DNA of 26,070 bases, taken from positions 1 to 26,070 of the IMG/VR virus record IMGVR_UViG_3300042465_000529, one strand, 5' to 3'. Each line of letters begins with the position of its first letter. The stretch's first letter is position 1. A program made the translations under genes and the position numbers. Shown in pieces: positions 6,299 through 15,799 of this stretch. Source of the DNA: a virus. A model generated the notes under the pieces. That model had not been told where the DNA came from and ran no database searches. It saw only the letters and a list, made by a program, of their open reading frames with translations.

Positions 6299-8859
6299 TT
6301 ATCGGCAACAAGTTCAACGGTTACTCTGCGGACAATCGACGCCTGTATCACTTGGGTGGCGGTGGCGGTGGTGGCCAGACCACGAGCACGTCAAACACGT
6401 CGAACATCCCTGAGTACGCACGTCCCTACGTAGAGACGATGATGGGCGCGACACAGCGCCAGCTGTTTCAAGGCAACGAAACTGGGGACGGCGGGTTCAA
6501 CATAACTGGTTTCCAGCCGTACAAGGCGTACGGCGGTACGTACAACCAACAAGGTAATCAGACTTCCTACGACCCTAGCAAATCAGTTGCTGGTTTTCAG
6601 CCGATGCAAGAGCAAGCGCAGCGGGGTATCGCTGGAATGCAGCTGCCCGGCGAGTATGGTCGCGCCTCGCAGCAAGCTGCGTACGCAGGTATGGGCGGTA
6701 TGGACGTAGCTGGCCAAGCCAACACTCAAGGCTTTCAGAATCAAGTTGGCGGGTACATGAACCCGTACATGAATCAAGTGCTGGCTCCTCAGCTTGATGA
6801 AATGCGCCGTCAGTACGGTATCACTGGCCAACAGCAATCTAGCCAAGCCACTCAAGCTGGTGCTTATGGTGGTTCGCGTGACGCGATCATGGCTGCTGAG
6901 AACAACCGTAATCTGGGCATGGCGCAGAACCAAGCAATTGGCCAAGCTTACGACAGGTCGTTCGGCGCAGCGCAGCAGCAATACAACCAGAACTTGCAAA
7001 ACCAACTTGCTGGTTACGGCATGGTGGGGCAGTCTGCGAATCAGTTGGCTGGTATTGGTAACCAGATGCTCACTGGCCAACAAGGCATTTACAACATGCA
7101 GAACACTGCTGGCGCACAGCAGCAGGCACTGGAGCAGCGGAAGATTGATCAGGCGGTTAGCGACTATGCCAACGCGCAGCAGTACCCGCTGATGCAGTTG
7201 GGCACTATGTCGAATATGCTGCGTGGCTTGCCAATGCAGGCGTCCACTACCAATCAATACGCTGCGGCTCCAAATGCCCTTACTCAAGGTATCGGCGCTG
7301 CTGGCGCTGGAGCTTCGCTTTACAACGCGATGAGACCACCGGGCGGCGCTGCTGGCGGTTTGCCTAGCGAGTTCAAGTACGCCAAGGGCGGCATCACCTC
7401 TGTGCCCCAATACAATGTCGGCGGCGAAATTGAGTCTCAACTTGAGTCGATGGACATTCAAGGTTTGATGAAGCAAGCCCAAGAGTCTTCAAGCCCCACA
7501 GTACGGGCAATGGCTAAGCGTATCTTGCGTGAGAAACAAATGGAGCAAAGCGCTGGTCAAGCCCCACAAGGCATGGCTGGTCAAGCCCCACAAGACATGG
7601 CTGGTCAAGTTCCACAAGGCATGGCTGGTGGTGGCATCATTGCATTCGCTCCCGGTGGCATTACGGGGGCTAATGAAGGTGACGTAGGGGAAGAAGAGGC
7701 GCGGATTGGTATGCAAGAACGCCTTGCTCGGCCCCCTATCACTGGTGAGGGCATTATGGGTGTGGCCCCAGCAGCTGCGCCTCCGGTTAACACTGCCCCG
7801 ACTGATATTGTCATGAACGCGCAAAACGCGCTTAAAACACAACAAGACCTTGCGAACAAGCCGATTGCGGACATCATGGCTGAACGTCAGGCACTTCGTC
7901 AATCTATGGGTGTTGGTGAAAACGTAGCCCGCGAGCAGTACCGCAATGAGCAGATGGCGGAACGTGCCAACCTGAAGGATGAAGCTGAACGTCAACGCAG
8001 TATGCGTCTGGCCCAGTTCTTTGCTAGCTGGGGCTCTACCCCCGGCTCAACGCTTGTCGCTGGTATGACTGCTTTGCAGAAATCTATTCCCGGCATGATT
8101 GACGATGCAAAGGACGCCAAGAAAGCCAAGCGTGACGCTGACAAGATCATCTTTGACCTTGATAACGCAGACCGTCTTGAGAAGATAGGCCGCATTGACG
8201 AAGCGACGGCGCTCAAAGAAAAAGCCGCTGACAACGCACAGAAGCTCAATCAGAACCTGCTTCAGTATCAGACCAGCATAGAAGGTGATAAGTCACGCTC
8301 AGAATCAGCAAGAGCGAGTGACGCGTCACGCGCAGCTTCAGCGGAAAATGTTGCAAACATCCAAGCTCAAAGCCAGAAAACAACGGCGCAGATCACTGCG
8401 GACCGCATGGCAGCAAGTGCTAAAGATACCGCTGCCCGCGGTGACAGAAAGCTGGATGAAAACGAACGCGCCAATCTGCAACGTAACGTGCTGGTTGCGG
8501 AAAGAGCTTTGTCGGACACTGAGAGAGCAATTGCGGCGGAGAAAGACAAGGACTTTGCCTACAAAGCTGCTGTGACTACGGCGTCGCGGACCCAAGGGGT
8601 TACTCCAAGGGCGAGAGAAGCTGCGCGAGCAGAAATAGCCACTAAGGATGCAGCGTGGAACACTCGGATTACAAGAGCCAGAGAGGACGCTGACCTTCTC
8701 AAGAGTCAAATGAGAGAGGTCAACGCAAGGCTTAGTGCTACGCCTACTCCTTCCGCTGGCGCTGAATCGGTCAAAGTGGGAGACAAAACATACGCTAGAC
8801 CTGCTGGTATGACTGATGCACAATGGAGTGATTACAAGAAATCGCAAGGGGTCAAGTAA
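6295..8859 (+). CDS. Large Gln/Gly-rich virion protein, candidate internal/ejection protein
   Basis: This 854-residue protein starts with a poly-Gly run (residues 22-28) and a Thr/Ser/Asn stretch. Residues 95-340 are rich in Gln, Asn, Gly, Ala and Met, with repeated NQ and QQ pairs. GGI motifs occur near residues 365, 447 and 455, and a three-copy eight-residue repeat (AGQAPQGM) spans 420-443. From about 530 to 830 the protein is charged and helical, probably coiled coil. It ends MTDAQWSDYKKSQGVK. No catalytic residues or signal peptide are seen. It lies between the GNAT-like gene and the giant gene with overlaps at both ends, an arrangement like T7 gp14/gp15. I infer a virion protein delivered with the DNA, without direct proof. 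Confidence 0.75.
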   Translation: MIIGNKFNGYSADNRRLYHLGGGGGGGQTTSTSNTSNIPEYARPYVETMMGATQRQLFQGNETGDGGFNITGFQPYKAYGGTYNQQGNQTSYDPSKSVAGFQPMQEQAQRGIAGMQLPGEYGRASQQAAYAGMGGMDVAGQANTQGFQNQVGGYMNPYMNQVLAPQLDEMRRQYGITGQQQSSQATQAGAYGGSRDAIMAAENNRNLGMAQNQAIGQAYDRSFGAAQQQYNQNLQNQLAGYGMVGQSANQLAGIGNQMLTGQQGIYNMQNTAGAQQQALEQRKIDQAVSDYANAQQYPLMQLGTMSNMLRGLPMQASTTNQYAAAPNALTQGIGAAGAGASLYNAMRPPGGAAGGLPSEFKYAKGGITSVPQYNVGGEIESQLESMDIQGLMKQAQESSSPTVRAMAKRILREKQMEQSAGQAPQGMAGQAPQDMAGQVPQGMAGGGIIAFAPGGITGANEGDVGEEEARIGMQERLARPPITGEGIMGVAPAAAPPVNTAPTDIVMNAQNALKTQQDLANKPIADIMAERQALRQSMGVGENVAREQYRNEQMAERANLKDEAERQRSMRLAQFFASWGSTPGSTLVAGMTALQKSIPGMIDDAKDAKKAKRDADKIIFDLDNADRLEKIGRIDEATALKEKAADNAQKLNQNLLQYQTSIEGDKSRSESARASDASRAASAENVANIQAQSQKTTAQITADRMAASAKDTAARGDRKLDENERANLQRNVLVAERALSDTERAIAAEKDKDFAYKAAVTTASRTQGVTPRAREAARAEIATKDAAWNTRITRAREDADLLKSQMREVNARLSATPTPSAGAESVKVGDKTYARPAGMTDAQWSDYKKSQGVK
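7552..7623 (+). repeat. Three-copy 24-base in-frame tandem repeat
   Basis: Three contiguous 24-base units (7552-7575, 7576-7599, 7600-7623) each encode AGQAPQGM or a close variant (D for G in unit 2, V for A in unit 3). They are followed by a partial fourth unit. Units differ by only one or two bases, pointing to recent duplication inside the 854-residue virion protein. Confidence 0.95.
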
Positions 8860-11800
8860 TGAGTCCAGAAGAGTGGTTGGCCCAACAACCTAAGACAAGT
8901 CCGAGAGTTGCGCTTAGCCCTGAAGAATGGCTAGCGCAGCAAAACCAAGCGCAGCCACAACCCACTTCCGCCACTACCCCCGCCGCCGTCGCTGCTAAGC
9001 CCGTTGCCGATGAAGAGGCTGGTGATTTTATGCGCGGGGTTGGCAACATTCCCGGTCAGCTTCAAGAAACTTTTGGTGGTGCTAAAGCATTGGCGGGTTT
9101 GCTGTCGAACAGCAAAGGCCTTATCGAGAGCGGCCTCATGTCGATGGAAGAGGGCAAGCTCAAACAGTCCACTAAGCAATCGGACTCCTTTACTGATGCG
9201 TGGACTCAAGGCATTGGCACGGTTCTTACAGATTGGCTTCCATACCAAATTGGCTCTGGTGTAGGTAACCTTGCTGAGACTCTCGTCTTCATGGGTGTTG
9301 GCGCGCTTGCTGGTGGCGCAGCTGGCGCTGGTGTTGGGGCTGTGCCCGGTGCTTTGGCTGGCGCGGTATCAAAGCAGCTTGTCAAACAGGGAATCAAAGA
9401 GGCTTCTGAAAAAATTGCCAAAGAAAGCGGCAAGGAAGCTGCGCAGAAGTTTGTTGAGGCTGAGACCAAACGCGTTATCACTGATGCCAGCAATGAGGCC
9501 GCAAAGGCTGCGGCCAAGCAATACGCAAAGACTAGTGCTAGAGGGGCTGGCATGACCGCCGGTATGGTGACTCAGGCTGGTCTTTCTGGCGCGGGTGAAG
9601 TCACTGGGCGTGCGATTGACGAAGCTGGCGGTGACACCGACAAAGTTGATCTTGGCCGAGTTGTTCCCGCTGCTATTGTTCATGGAGTGTCAGATTACTT
9701 CATTAACAAGATTGGTCTTGACGCACTGAAAATCGGAAGTAAGAGCACGAACAACCTTGTGCTTGATGTCGCTAAGCAGATTGCTGTAACAGGTGCGAAG
9801 CAAACCCCTGCCGAATTGATACAGACTATGGCTGAGCGCTACGGCGCAAAACTGTCACTGTCTGATGCTGAAGCGCTTAAAGAATATGTGGACGCTACCG
9901 CTGCTTCGTTTGGTATGGCTGTTGCCCCCGGCGGTGTGGGCGGTGCTCGCACGAATTTGGCAAATAAGTTTGCCAACGCAGCTAAACAAAGCACGACTGC
10001 TGAAGATCAGTTGCGGCGGGAGTCCACCAGTGCGGCTGGCCAGACCCAAGCGCCTCCACCTCCATTGAGCGCTGATCTGATTTCCGGACTGACTCCCGCC
10101 GCTGGTGATACCGGGGCGCTGGCAAAAGTTTCTGATGACACCCTTGCTGCCCAGACTGAACTGCAAAAAACAGAAGCGGGCAAGGTAAAGACTGCTGAAG
10201 ATTTATTCGCCAAAGCTGATGCAGGGGAAAAGATCAAACGCAACGATATCCACGCTGTTGGCAAAGTGGTTGGCATTGATTCGTTCCCCCAAACGGTAAA
10301 GACCAACAAAGACAAAATTGAATTTATCCGACAGCACGTCTTAGGACAAGGAGCGCCCAATGTTGCAGGAACTGTCAATGCCCCAGCTGGAGACAGCACT
10401 CAACTTCCTACACCACCAGCAGCCAATGCCCCCACCGGAGGGGCTACCGGAGCTAAACCAGCTGGAGTGGTTCCTACTGAGCCGAATGCTGGACCAGCTG
10501 CTACTGGAGAAGGACAGCAGCCCGCTACAGTAACGCCAAAAGCTATCACTGATCTCAGCCCTGAATTGCAGGCGATGGTTGCTGAGCGTAGAGATGCGAT
10601 TGCCCAGATCGAGATGGACGGTGGCGACGCATCCAAGAAAAAAGAACAGCTGAATAAGTTTTTGGCCAAGCAAGGCATCACTGGAACGCTGCCCGCACGC
10701 AAGAGCATTGAGAAAGATTTCTTGGATGAGGGAGAAGTCCCTTACGCTGTGCCCGGTGAAGAAAAGACTGACCAAGAACTGGAAGCTGAGCGCGTAGCGG
10801 CGTACAACGAGTCGCTGGGCGAGACTGCGGCCAACTACGAAATTAGCGATGAGGACAAGCGCCTCTACAACGAGACTCGTGATGAAGTAAATACGGAAGC
10901 TGAAACGGCCAATGAGCGCCGCAAAGAGCTGAGCACTGAACTTGAAGCCGCCATCGCTGCGTACGATGCGGCTGCTGAAAACGATGAGGACGCTGCGCTC
11001 AAGCGCGTCTATGCCGCTGAGGACGCCTTGCAGAGTCACGGCCCCGTGCAGCGCTTGCTGCCCGAATATGAGAAGAAGTTTGCTGCTGACTACAAGGACG
11101 TTTACTTCGGGAACATTACCCAGACCAGTAAAAAACTTGGTGGTAGCGGCAAAGCTGAGCATCGTAAAGCCGCCAAAGCGCTGCAAGCGTACATGGGCAA
11201 AACAGGCGGGCGTGATAAAGAGCAGATGACTGCCCAAGAGCGCCGCATTGTCAATTCGTATGAAGAAAACCGCGCTGAGTACAGCAAAATTTTTGGCGTC
11301 AAATTTCCGCGCTGGGCAGACCTGACCGATGACCAGAAGCAAGTCTACCTTGGCCAGATCACCAACAATGCTGGCCAACAACAGACGATGGGTTTTGCTA
11401 AGCTTGGTGTTAAGCTCGTTGAAGATAGTCGTCAGCTAAGCGAAGGCGAGAAGCGCGAAAAGCAAAACGTCATTGACCGTCAGGCAGAAGTACGTCAGAA
11501 GTCGGAAGCTCAGCAAGAACGCGATCGCAAGACCCGCGAGAACTACGAGCGCAACAAGCCTTCAAACTCATCCCTGCCCAACGCGGTTGTGCAGATGGTC
11601 GTAAACAACGATCTGCAAGGGGTACTGAAGTACCTGAGCGAAGTCAAGACAACCGCGCTGACATCGCCGTACAAGAGGATTCTGAAGGCTGTGGCCAAGT
11701 CGTTGTACGACATGAAGCTCAACACCAAGATCAAGGTTGTCGAGTCTTCAGTGATTGAGGGCGACTTGGCGCGCTACGACCCTGTGTCAGATACGATCCT

Positions 11801-14800
11801 TGTAACCCGTGAAGGCCTGAGCTCCAACACGCTCATCCACGAGGTAGTACACGCCGGTACGGTCAAGGTCATCAACGAGTATCTTTACGGTAATCGCAAG
11901 TCTTTGTCTATGGGACAGCTCAACGCTATTCGGCAGCTTGAGCGCATCATGAATGCAACGAAGGCGTCTTTAGAGGCTGACCACCCAGAGGCGTACAAGA
12001 ACCTGTTTGAGTTCGTATCCTATGCACTGACCAGCGACCAGCTGCAACAAGACCTGCACGATGAGTCTGTTACGGACGCTGGCACAACTCGCTTGCTTGA
12101 AAGCGTTTATGGCAAGGCCGACACAGAAGCTGTTGGTAAAAATCTGCCTGAGAACAAATCTCAGTGGTCGGCATTTAAGCTGTCCATTGCCCGTATTCTC
12201 AAGGTTAGGGACGACTACCTGACCAAAGGCAAGCTGGACAAGAACGCCAACACCAACTACGTGATGGAGGTTGCAGCAGCGTTTGAAGACATCCTCGTCA
12301 AGCCAACTGAGCCTGTGTTTCTACCAGCCCTGCCTGCCACAGCACCCAAGGCAACAAAAGGTAAGAAGGGTGCTGCGCCACCCAAGCAGCCGCTGCCTAT
12401 GCACAAGGCTGAGCTCGGCGCGGATAACACCGAGTACCACCTACCCAAAGAAGACGCTCCCCTGACTATTCGGGATAAGCTTGCACGCATGAAAGGTAAC
12501 GTCAACACTTGGCGTAACGCAGCGCGTATCTTCCAAGACGATCGTTATCGCATCAAGGCCCATGATCGTGTTTTGGACATGTCTGAAAAACTCATTCGTG
12601 AGGGCAAGGACAAGATGAACAACGTCTACGAGCAGATCGTGCTGGCCGTAGGTGATGCAAAGAACTTCTTCAGTGTGTATGTAAGCCAGCCTGCTCGTGA
12701 ACTGGACTCAGCCGTTAAAGCGTTTGCTGATGGTGCTGGCTACGCAACGAAGCGTGCGCTTGAAGAGCTGCACAAAATCCTTGAGGCAACTCATGAGCCT
12801 GAGCGCCGCACGGTCAAGTACCTGTTGTCTGTCCCGCTCAGCATCAAAGAAGACCTTACGCACAACGGCAAGAAGATCAGTGCTGCCAAGCGCCGTGAAG
12901 ACATCAAGAAGCTGTTGGATAACAATGTGCTGAGCCAAGCGCAAGCTAAACAGCTGCGCGAGGAACTGGACAGCATCGTCTTTGAGAAAGATGCAAACGG
13001 CCAGATAGTTCTTGACCAAGACGGCAATCCAAAGCCAAACATGAAGTACGTGGACCCTGCTGGGTCTTCCCCTGTGTCAGCCAATTCAAAGGCAAAGGGT
13101 ATCAAGCGTGGCATCAACTACGCTTCTGAAGAGTACAACGCGACTGGTATGAATCTTCAAGACGGTAAGAAGATTCGTGATGAGCTGAAGAACCATCCGC
13201 AAGCTGCTGAAATCCAGCAGGTCATTGACTCTATGCAGCAACTGCACACTGCGACCACTGAGATGAACAAGCTGGCCAACTACTGGTCTCAGCCTGTCAG
13301 TAATCGCGTGGCGTTCTATGGCTTTGAAAACTACATCCCGCTTAAAGGCAACCCCAAGCACGCGGAAGTAGACGATGACATCGACTTTGATAGCCGCAAA
13401 AACGGACGCGAACTGCAAGACAGCGCAGGTGCTATGGGTGGCCGTGTCAGCGTTTCCAAGAACCCCATCTTGCAGACAATGACCGATGCAACTCGCGCCT
13501 CACTGCGTGCGGGTCGGCGTAATCTGACTCAGGCAATCAAGAACGCTATTACCAACAAAGATGCCAACGGTAATACAACCCTCAAAGGCTACATCAAGAA
13601 GACGATCAAGTTTGAAGAACGCGATACTGTTGACCTGTCGGACTTAAAGGGTGAGACCACGATCTTTCACTACAACGAGGACGGTAGCATTGACGTTCTG
13701 GTGGTGGCTGATCAGAACCTACGTGACTCGATTCGTCGTACGTACAAGCAGATCAATCCTCTAGTAGAGTTTTCAAACAAGTGGACAAGTCGTATCGGGC
13801 AGATGCACACCCGGTACAACTACAACTTTGCGCCGCTGAACTTTGTACGCGACGTGTTGACCAACGCTTGGAACATTGGTGCTAGCGAGATGGGTCCAGT
13901 TGAGGCTGCGCGTTACCTGAAGAACGTAGCGTTCTTGACTGCAAACGGCGGCATGTACAAGGCAATGCAAGTTGCAATCTTGTTCCCCAAAGGCGACACC
14001 CAGTCGTTGCGGGCACTAGAAACTCTATCTAAAAAAGACCCCTACATCCGTGACATGGTTGAGTACATCCGTGCTGGTGGTATGGTGTCCCACTTGAATG
14101 GCATGTCTTTGCAGTCAAACTTTGAAGAACTGCACAAGAAGGTTGGGCGCTCTGGTGTCCTGACAAAAGTCGAAGACTTCAACCAATTTGTTGATGTGTG
14201 GACCAACATGTTTGAATTGGCCAGCCGTGCCTCTGCGTACACTGTGGCCAAGAATAATTTTATGCGTGACGGTATGTCAGAGGCTGAGGCTCGCACCAAA
14301 GCCACTGTGTTTACTAAGAACCTCGCTAACTTTGAGCAAGTGGGTGAGTGGGGCAAGTACATGGGTGCGCTCTACATGTTCTTCCGTCCCGCTGCGACTG
14401 GCGCTGTGCGTGCGATCGAGGCCGTGGCCCCCGCGTTTATCTCGGATGAGAAGGCTACTAGCCGACTGCCCCCAGAGATTGCATCTGACCCTGCGGCCAA
14501 GAAAAAGTACCTTGAGACTTTTGATAAGCAGCGCTCCAATGCGCGTCTTATGTCTTTCTCGTTATTTAGTCTTGGTGCGCTGGCGTACACGCTGGCCTAC
14601 ATGACTGCTGACGATGATGAGCTAGAACGCAATGCTGTGGCAACAGATAACATGGAGCAGTGGACTCGCTTCGCACGCTTCCACGTGCCTCGCGGCATCA
14701 GTGAAGCAATGGGCCTTAAAGACCCCCTGATCTTCCAAGTGCCTTGGGGCTTTGGTCTGGGCGCGTTTGCTGCGGCAGGTGCTCAACTTGCTGGTGTCGC

Positions 14801-15596
14801 TGGCGGTAGTCACAAGATCACCGATGCGCTCTCAAACATTACTACGTCCATCATGCTGGACTCGTTTGTGCCAATCCCTGTCTCGCGTATTAACCCGATC
14901 GAAAGCCCAGACAAATGGCTTTTGGATTCGATCGCGCCTAGCTTCTTCCGCCCAATGCTTGAGTTTGTTATGAACACAAACGGGTTGGGCCGTGAGATTA
15001 ACAGCACAGCGCAGCGCCGTTTAGGCGATGCTTATACAGGCGGTGACCACATTCCAGAGATGTGGAAAGACGCTTCCCGTTATATGCACAACGCCACCGA
15101 TGGTTTCATTGACGTGAGTCCGAACTCGCTCTACTTCATGTCTAACAGCTACGTCGATGGTATCGGTCGTATTGCTGAAAGCATGTATGGCATTACTGAT
15201 TTGGCGCAAGATCGCAAAGACTTCAACCTGAAAACTGATTTGCCTTTGTTTGGTTCGTTCTTTGGTTCACGCTCCAGCGTCGATGCTCGTGAGTTTGCTC
15301 GTGTGGAGAAAGAAATCAAACACATGGAAAAAACCATCAACTCCTTCAAGACTGACCCGGTAAGATACGCTGAGTACACCGCTAAGTATCCAATGGAAGA
15401 AGCTGCTGTTGATACCTACAACAAGATGGTCAATCAGCAGTTAAACCCACTACGTGCAGAAGACAAGGCTATTCGTCTAAATCGAGACTTCTCACCGATG
15501 ATACGCAAGCAGCTGCTTGAAACCAATAAGTATCAAGCGGACTTGGTCAAGCGGCAGATGATTGAGATTTTTAAGGCCTACGACATCAAGCCTTAA
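8859..15596 (+). CDS. Giant multidomain ejection/polyvalent-type protein with HExxH motif
   Basis: This 2245-residue protein is the largest gene here. Residues 2-10 and 20-28 are the same nine-residue motif (SPEEWLAQQ). A Gly/Ala hydrophobic stretch at about 140-170 could enter membrane. Residues 170-240 are Ala/Lys helical, 385-560 a Pro/Ala linker, and 560-920 coiled coil. A zincin-like site follows: H994-E-V-V-H998 in TLIHEVVHAG, with E1051 (LFEFVSYAL) as candidate third ligand. From about 1640 to 2100 the sequence (PLNFVRDVLTNAW, NFEQVGEWGKYMGALYMFF, a hydrophobic helix near 1896-1914) resembles the large polyvalent protein associated domains, probably LPD38. The order after a GNAT-like and a Gln-rich protein recalls T7 gp16. 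I infer ejection into the host. The protease activity is unproven. The start overlaps TAATG. Confidence 0.85.
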   Translation: MSPEEWLAQQPKTSPRVALSPEEWLAQQNQAQPQPTSATTPAAVAAKPVADEEAGDFMRGVGNIPGQLQETFGGAKALAGLLSNSKGLIESGLMSMEEGKLKQSTKQSDSFTDAWTQGIGTVLTDWLPYQIGSGVGNLAETLVFMGVGALAGGAAGAGVGAVPGALAGAVSKQLVKQGIKEASEKIAKESGKEAAQKFVEAETKRVITDASNEAAKAAAKQYAKTSARGAGMTAGMVTQAGLSGAGEVTGRAIDEAGGDTDKVDLGRVVPAAIVHGVSDYFINKIGLDALKIGSKSTNNLVLDVAKQIAVTGAKQTPAELIQTMAERYGAKLSLSDAEALKEYVDATAASFGMAVAPGGVGGARTNLANKFANAAKQSTTAEDQLRRESTSAAGQTQAPPPPLSADLISGLTPAAGDTGALAKVSDDTLAAQTELQKTEAGKVKTAEDLFAKADAGEKIKRNDIHAVGKVVGIDSFPQTVKTNKDKIEFIRQHVLGQGAPNVAGTVNAPAGDSTQLPTPPAANAPTGGATGAKPAGVVPTEPNAGPAATGEGQQPATVTPKAITDLSPELQAMVAERRDAIAQIEMDGGDASKKKEQLNKFLAKQGITGTLPARKSIEKDFLDEGEVPYAVPGEEKTDQELEAERVAAYNESLGETAANYEISDEDKRLYNETRDEVNTEAETANERRKELSTELEAAIAAYDAAAENDEDAALKRVYAAEDALQSHGPVQRLLPEYEKKFAADYKDVYFGNITQTSKKLGGSGKAEHRKAAKALQAYMGKTGGRDKEQMTAQERRIVNSYEENRAEYSKIFGVKFPRWADLTDDQKQVYLGQITNNAGQQQTMGFAKLGVKLVEDSRQLSEGEKREKQNVIDRQAEVRQKSEAQQERDRKTRENYERNKPSNSSLPNAVVQMVVNNDLQGVLKYLSEVKTTALTSPYKRILKAVAKSLYDMKLNTKIKVVESSVIEGDLARYDPVSDTILVTREGLSSNTLIHEVVHAGTVKVINEYLYGNRKSLSMGQLNAIRQLERIMNATKASLEADHPEAYKNLFEFVSYALTSDQLQQDLHDESVTDAGTTRLLESVYGKADTEAVGKNLPENKSQWSAFKLSIARILKVRDDYLTKGKLDKNANTNYVMEVAAAFEDILVKPTEPVFLPALPATAPKATKGKKGAAPPKQPLPMHKAELGADNTEYHLPKEDAPLTIRDKLARMKGNVNTWRNAARIFQDDRYRIKAHDRVLDMSEKLIREGKDKMNNVYEQIVLAVGDAKNFFSVYVSQPARELDSAVKAFADGAGYATKRALEELHKILEATHEPERRTVKYLLSVPLSIKEDLTHNGKKISAAKRREDIKKLLDNNVLSQAQAKQLREELDSIVFEKDANGQIVLDQDGNPKPNMKYVDPAGSSPVSANSKAKGIKRGINYASEEYNATGMNLQDGKKIRDELKNHPQAAEIQQVIDSMQQLHTATTEMNKLANYWSQPVSNRVAFYGFENYIPLKGNPKHAEVDDDIDFDSRKNGRELQDSAGAMGGRVSVSKNPILQTMTDATRASLRAGRRNLTQAIKNAITNKDANGNTTLKGYIKKTIKFEERDTVDLSDLKGETTIFHYNEDGSIDVLVVADQNLRDSIRRTYKQINPLVEFSNKWTSRIGQMHTRYNYNFAPLNFVRDVLTNAWNIGASEMGPVEAARYLKNVAFLTANGGMYKAMQVAILFPKGDTQSLRALETLSKKDPYIRDMVEYIRAGGMVSHLNGMSLQSNFEELHKKVGRSGVLTKVEDFNQFVDVWTNMFELASRASAYTVAKNNFMRDGMSEAEARTKATVFTKNLANFEQVGEWGKYMGALYMFFRPAATGAVRAIEAVAPAFISDEKATSRLPPEIASDPAAKKKYLETFDKQRSNARLMSFSLFSLGALAYTLAYMTADDDELERNAVATDNMEQWTRFARFHVPRGISEAMGLKDPLIFQVPWGFGLGAFAAAGAQLAGVAGGSHKITDALSNITTSIMLDSFVPIPVSRINPIESPDKWLLDSIAPSFFRPMLEFVMNTNGLGREINSTAQRRLGDAYTGGDHIPEMWKDASRYMHNATDGFIDVSPNSLYFMSNSYVDGIGRIAESMYGITDLAQDRKDFNLKTDLPLFGSFFGSRSSVDAREFARVEKEIKHMEKTINSFKTDPVRYAEYTAKYPMEEAAVDTYNKMVNQQLNPLRAEDKAIRLNRDFSPMIRKQLLETNKYQADLVKRQMIEIFKAYDIKP
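8862..8942 (+). repeat. Duplicated nine-residue N-terminal motif (SPEEWLAQQ)
   Basis: Copies at 8862-8888 and 8916-8942 encode identical residues but differ at seven bases, all synonymous. The peptide has been kept while the DNA diverged, so the motif is probably functional, for example a docking signal. Confidence 0.9.
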
Positions 15597-15799
15597 CGAA
15601 CGCGCCAAGCGCGGACTCCGATGTGCTTGTCCTTGTGTGTGACGTAGCACTTGACTCGGATGCCCTCACGCTTGGCCCCGTTCTCCATAGCAACAATCAT
15701 TTCTGCAAAGCAAAGGGTGGGGACAAAAAAACTGTCCCCTACCTCCATGCCGGGAAATGGGAAAATCCACTCCGGTTCCTTAACCAGCTTCGGTGTCAT
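15593..15799 (-). CDS. Small conserved-type phage protein, unknown function
   Basis: This is the last gene of the leftward operon. The ATG at 15799 gives 68 residues (MTPKLVKEPEWIFPF...), overlapping the end of the primase gene by 20 bases. A longer form reaching further into the primase gene is unlikely, because its extra 18 residues look like out-of-frame primase sequence. The core is PFPGMEVGDSFFVP followed by a helix and a GIRVKCYV/GVRAWRVR beta pair. I recall this pattern from small uncharacterised proteins near phage replication genes. No ribosome site is obvious, so translation probably depends on the primase gene. The stop lies in the TTAA shared with the giant virion gene. Function unknown. 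Confidence 0.7.
   Translation of the reverse strand: MTPKLVKEPEWIFPFPGMEVGDSFFVPTLCFAEMIVAMENGAKREGIRVKCYVTHKDKHIGVRAWRVR

Noticed and set aside
6583-7482. 299-residue open frame on the minus strand
   Set aside because: It is antisense to the Gln-rich virion gene, and its Leu/His/Arg/Ser-rich composition is what reversed Gln and Ala codons give.
7552-7623. Possible CRISPR-like array
   Set aside because: The repeats are contiguous without spacers, in frame, and inside a coding region.
10341-11381. 346-residue open frame on the minus strand
   Set aside because: It lies wholly inside the giant rightward gene, is Ser/Phe/Leu-rich with no motif, and has no operon partner; it is a shadow of codon bias.
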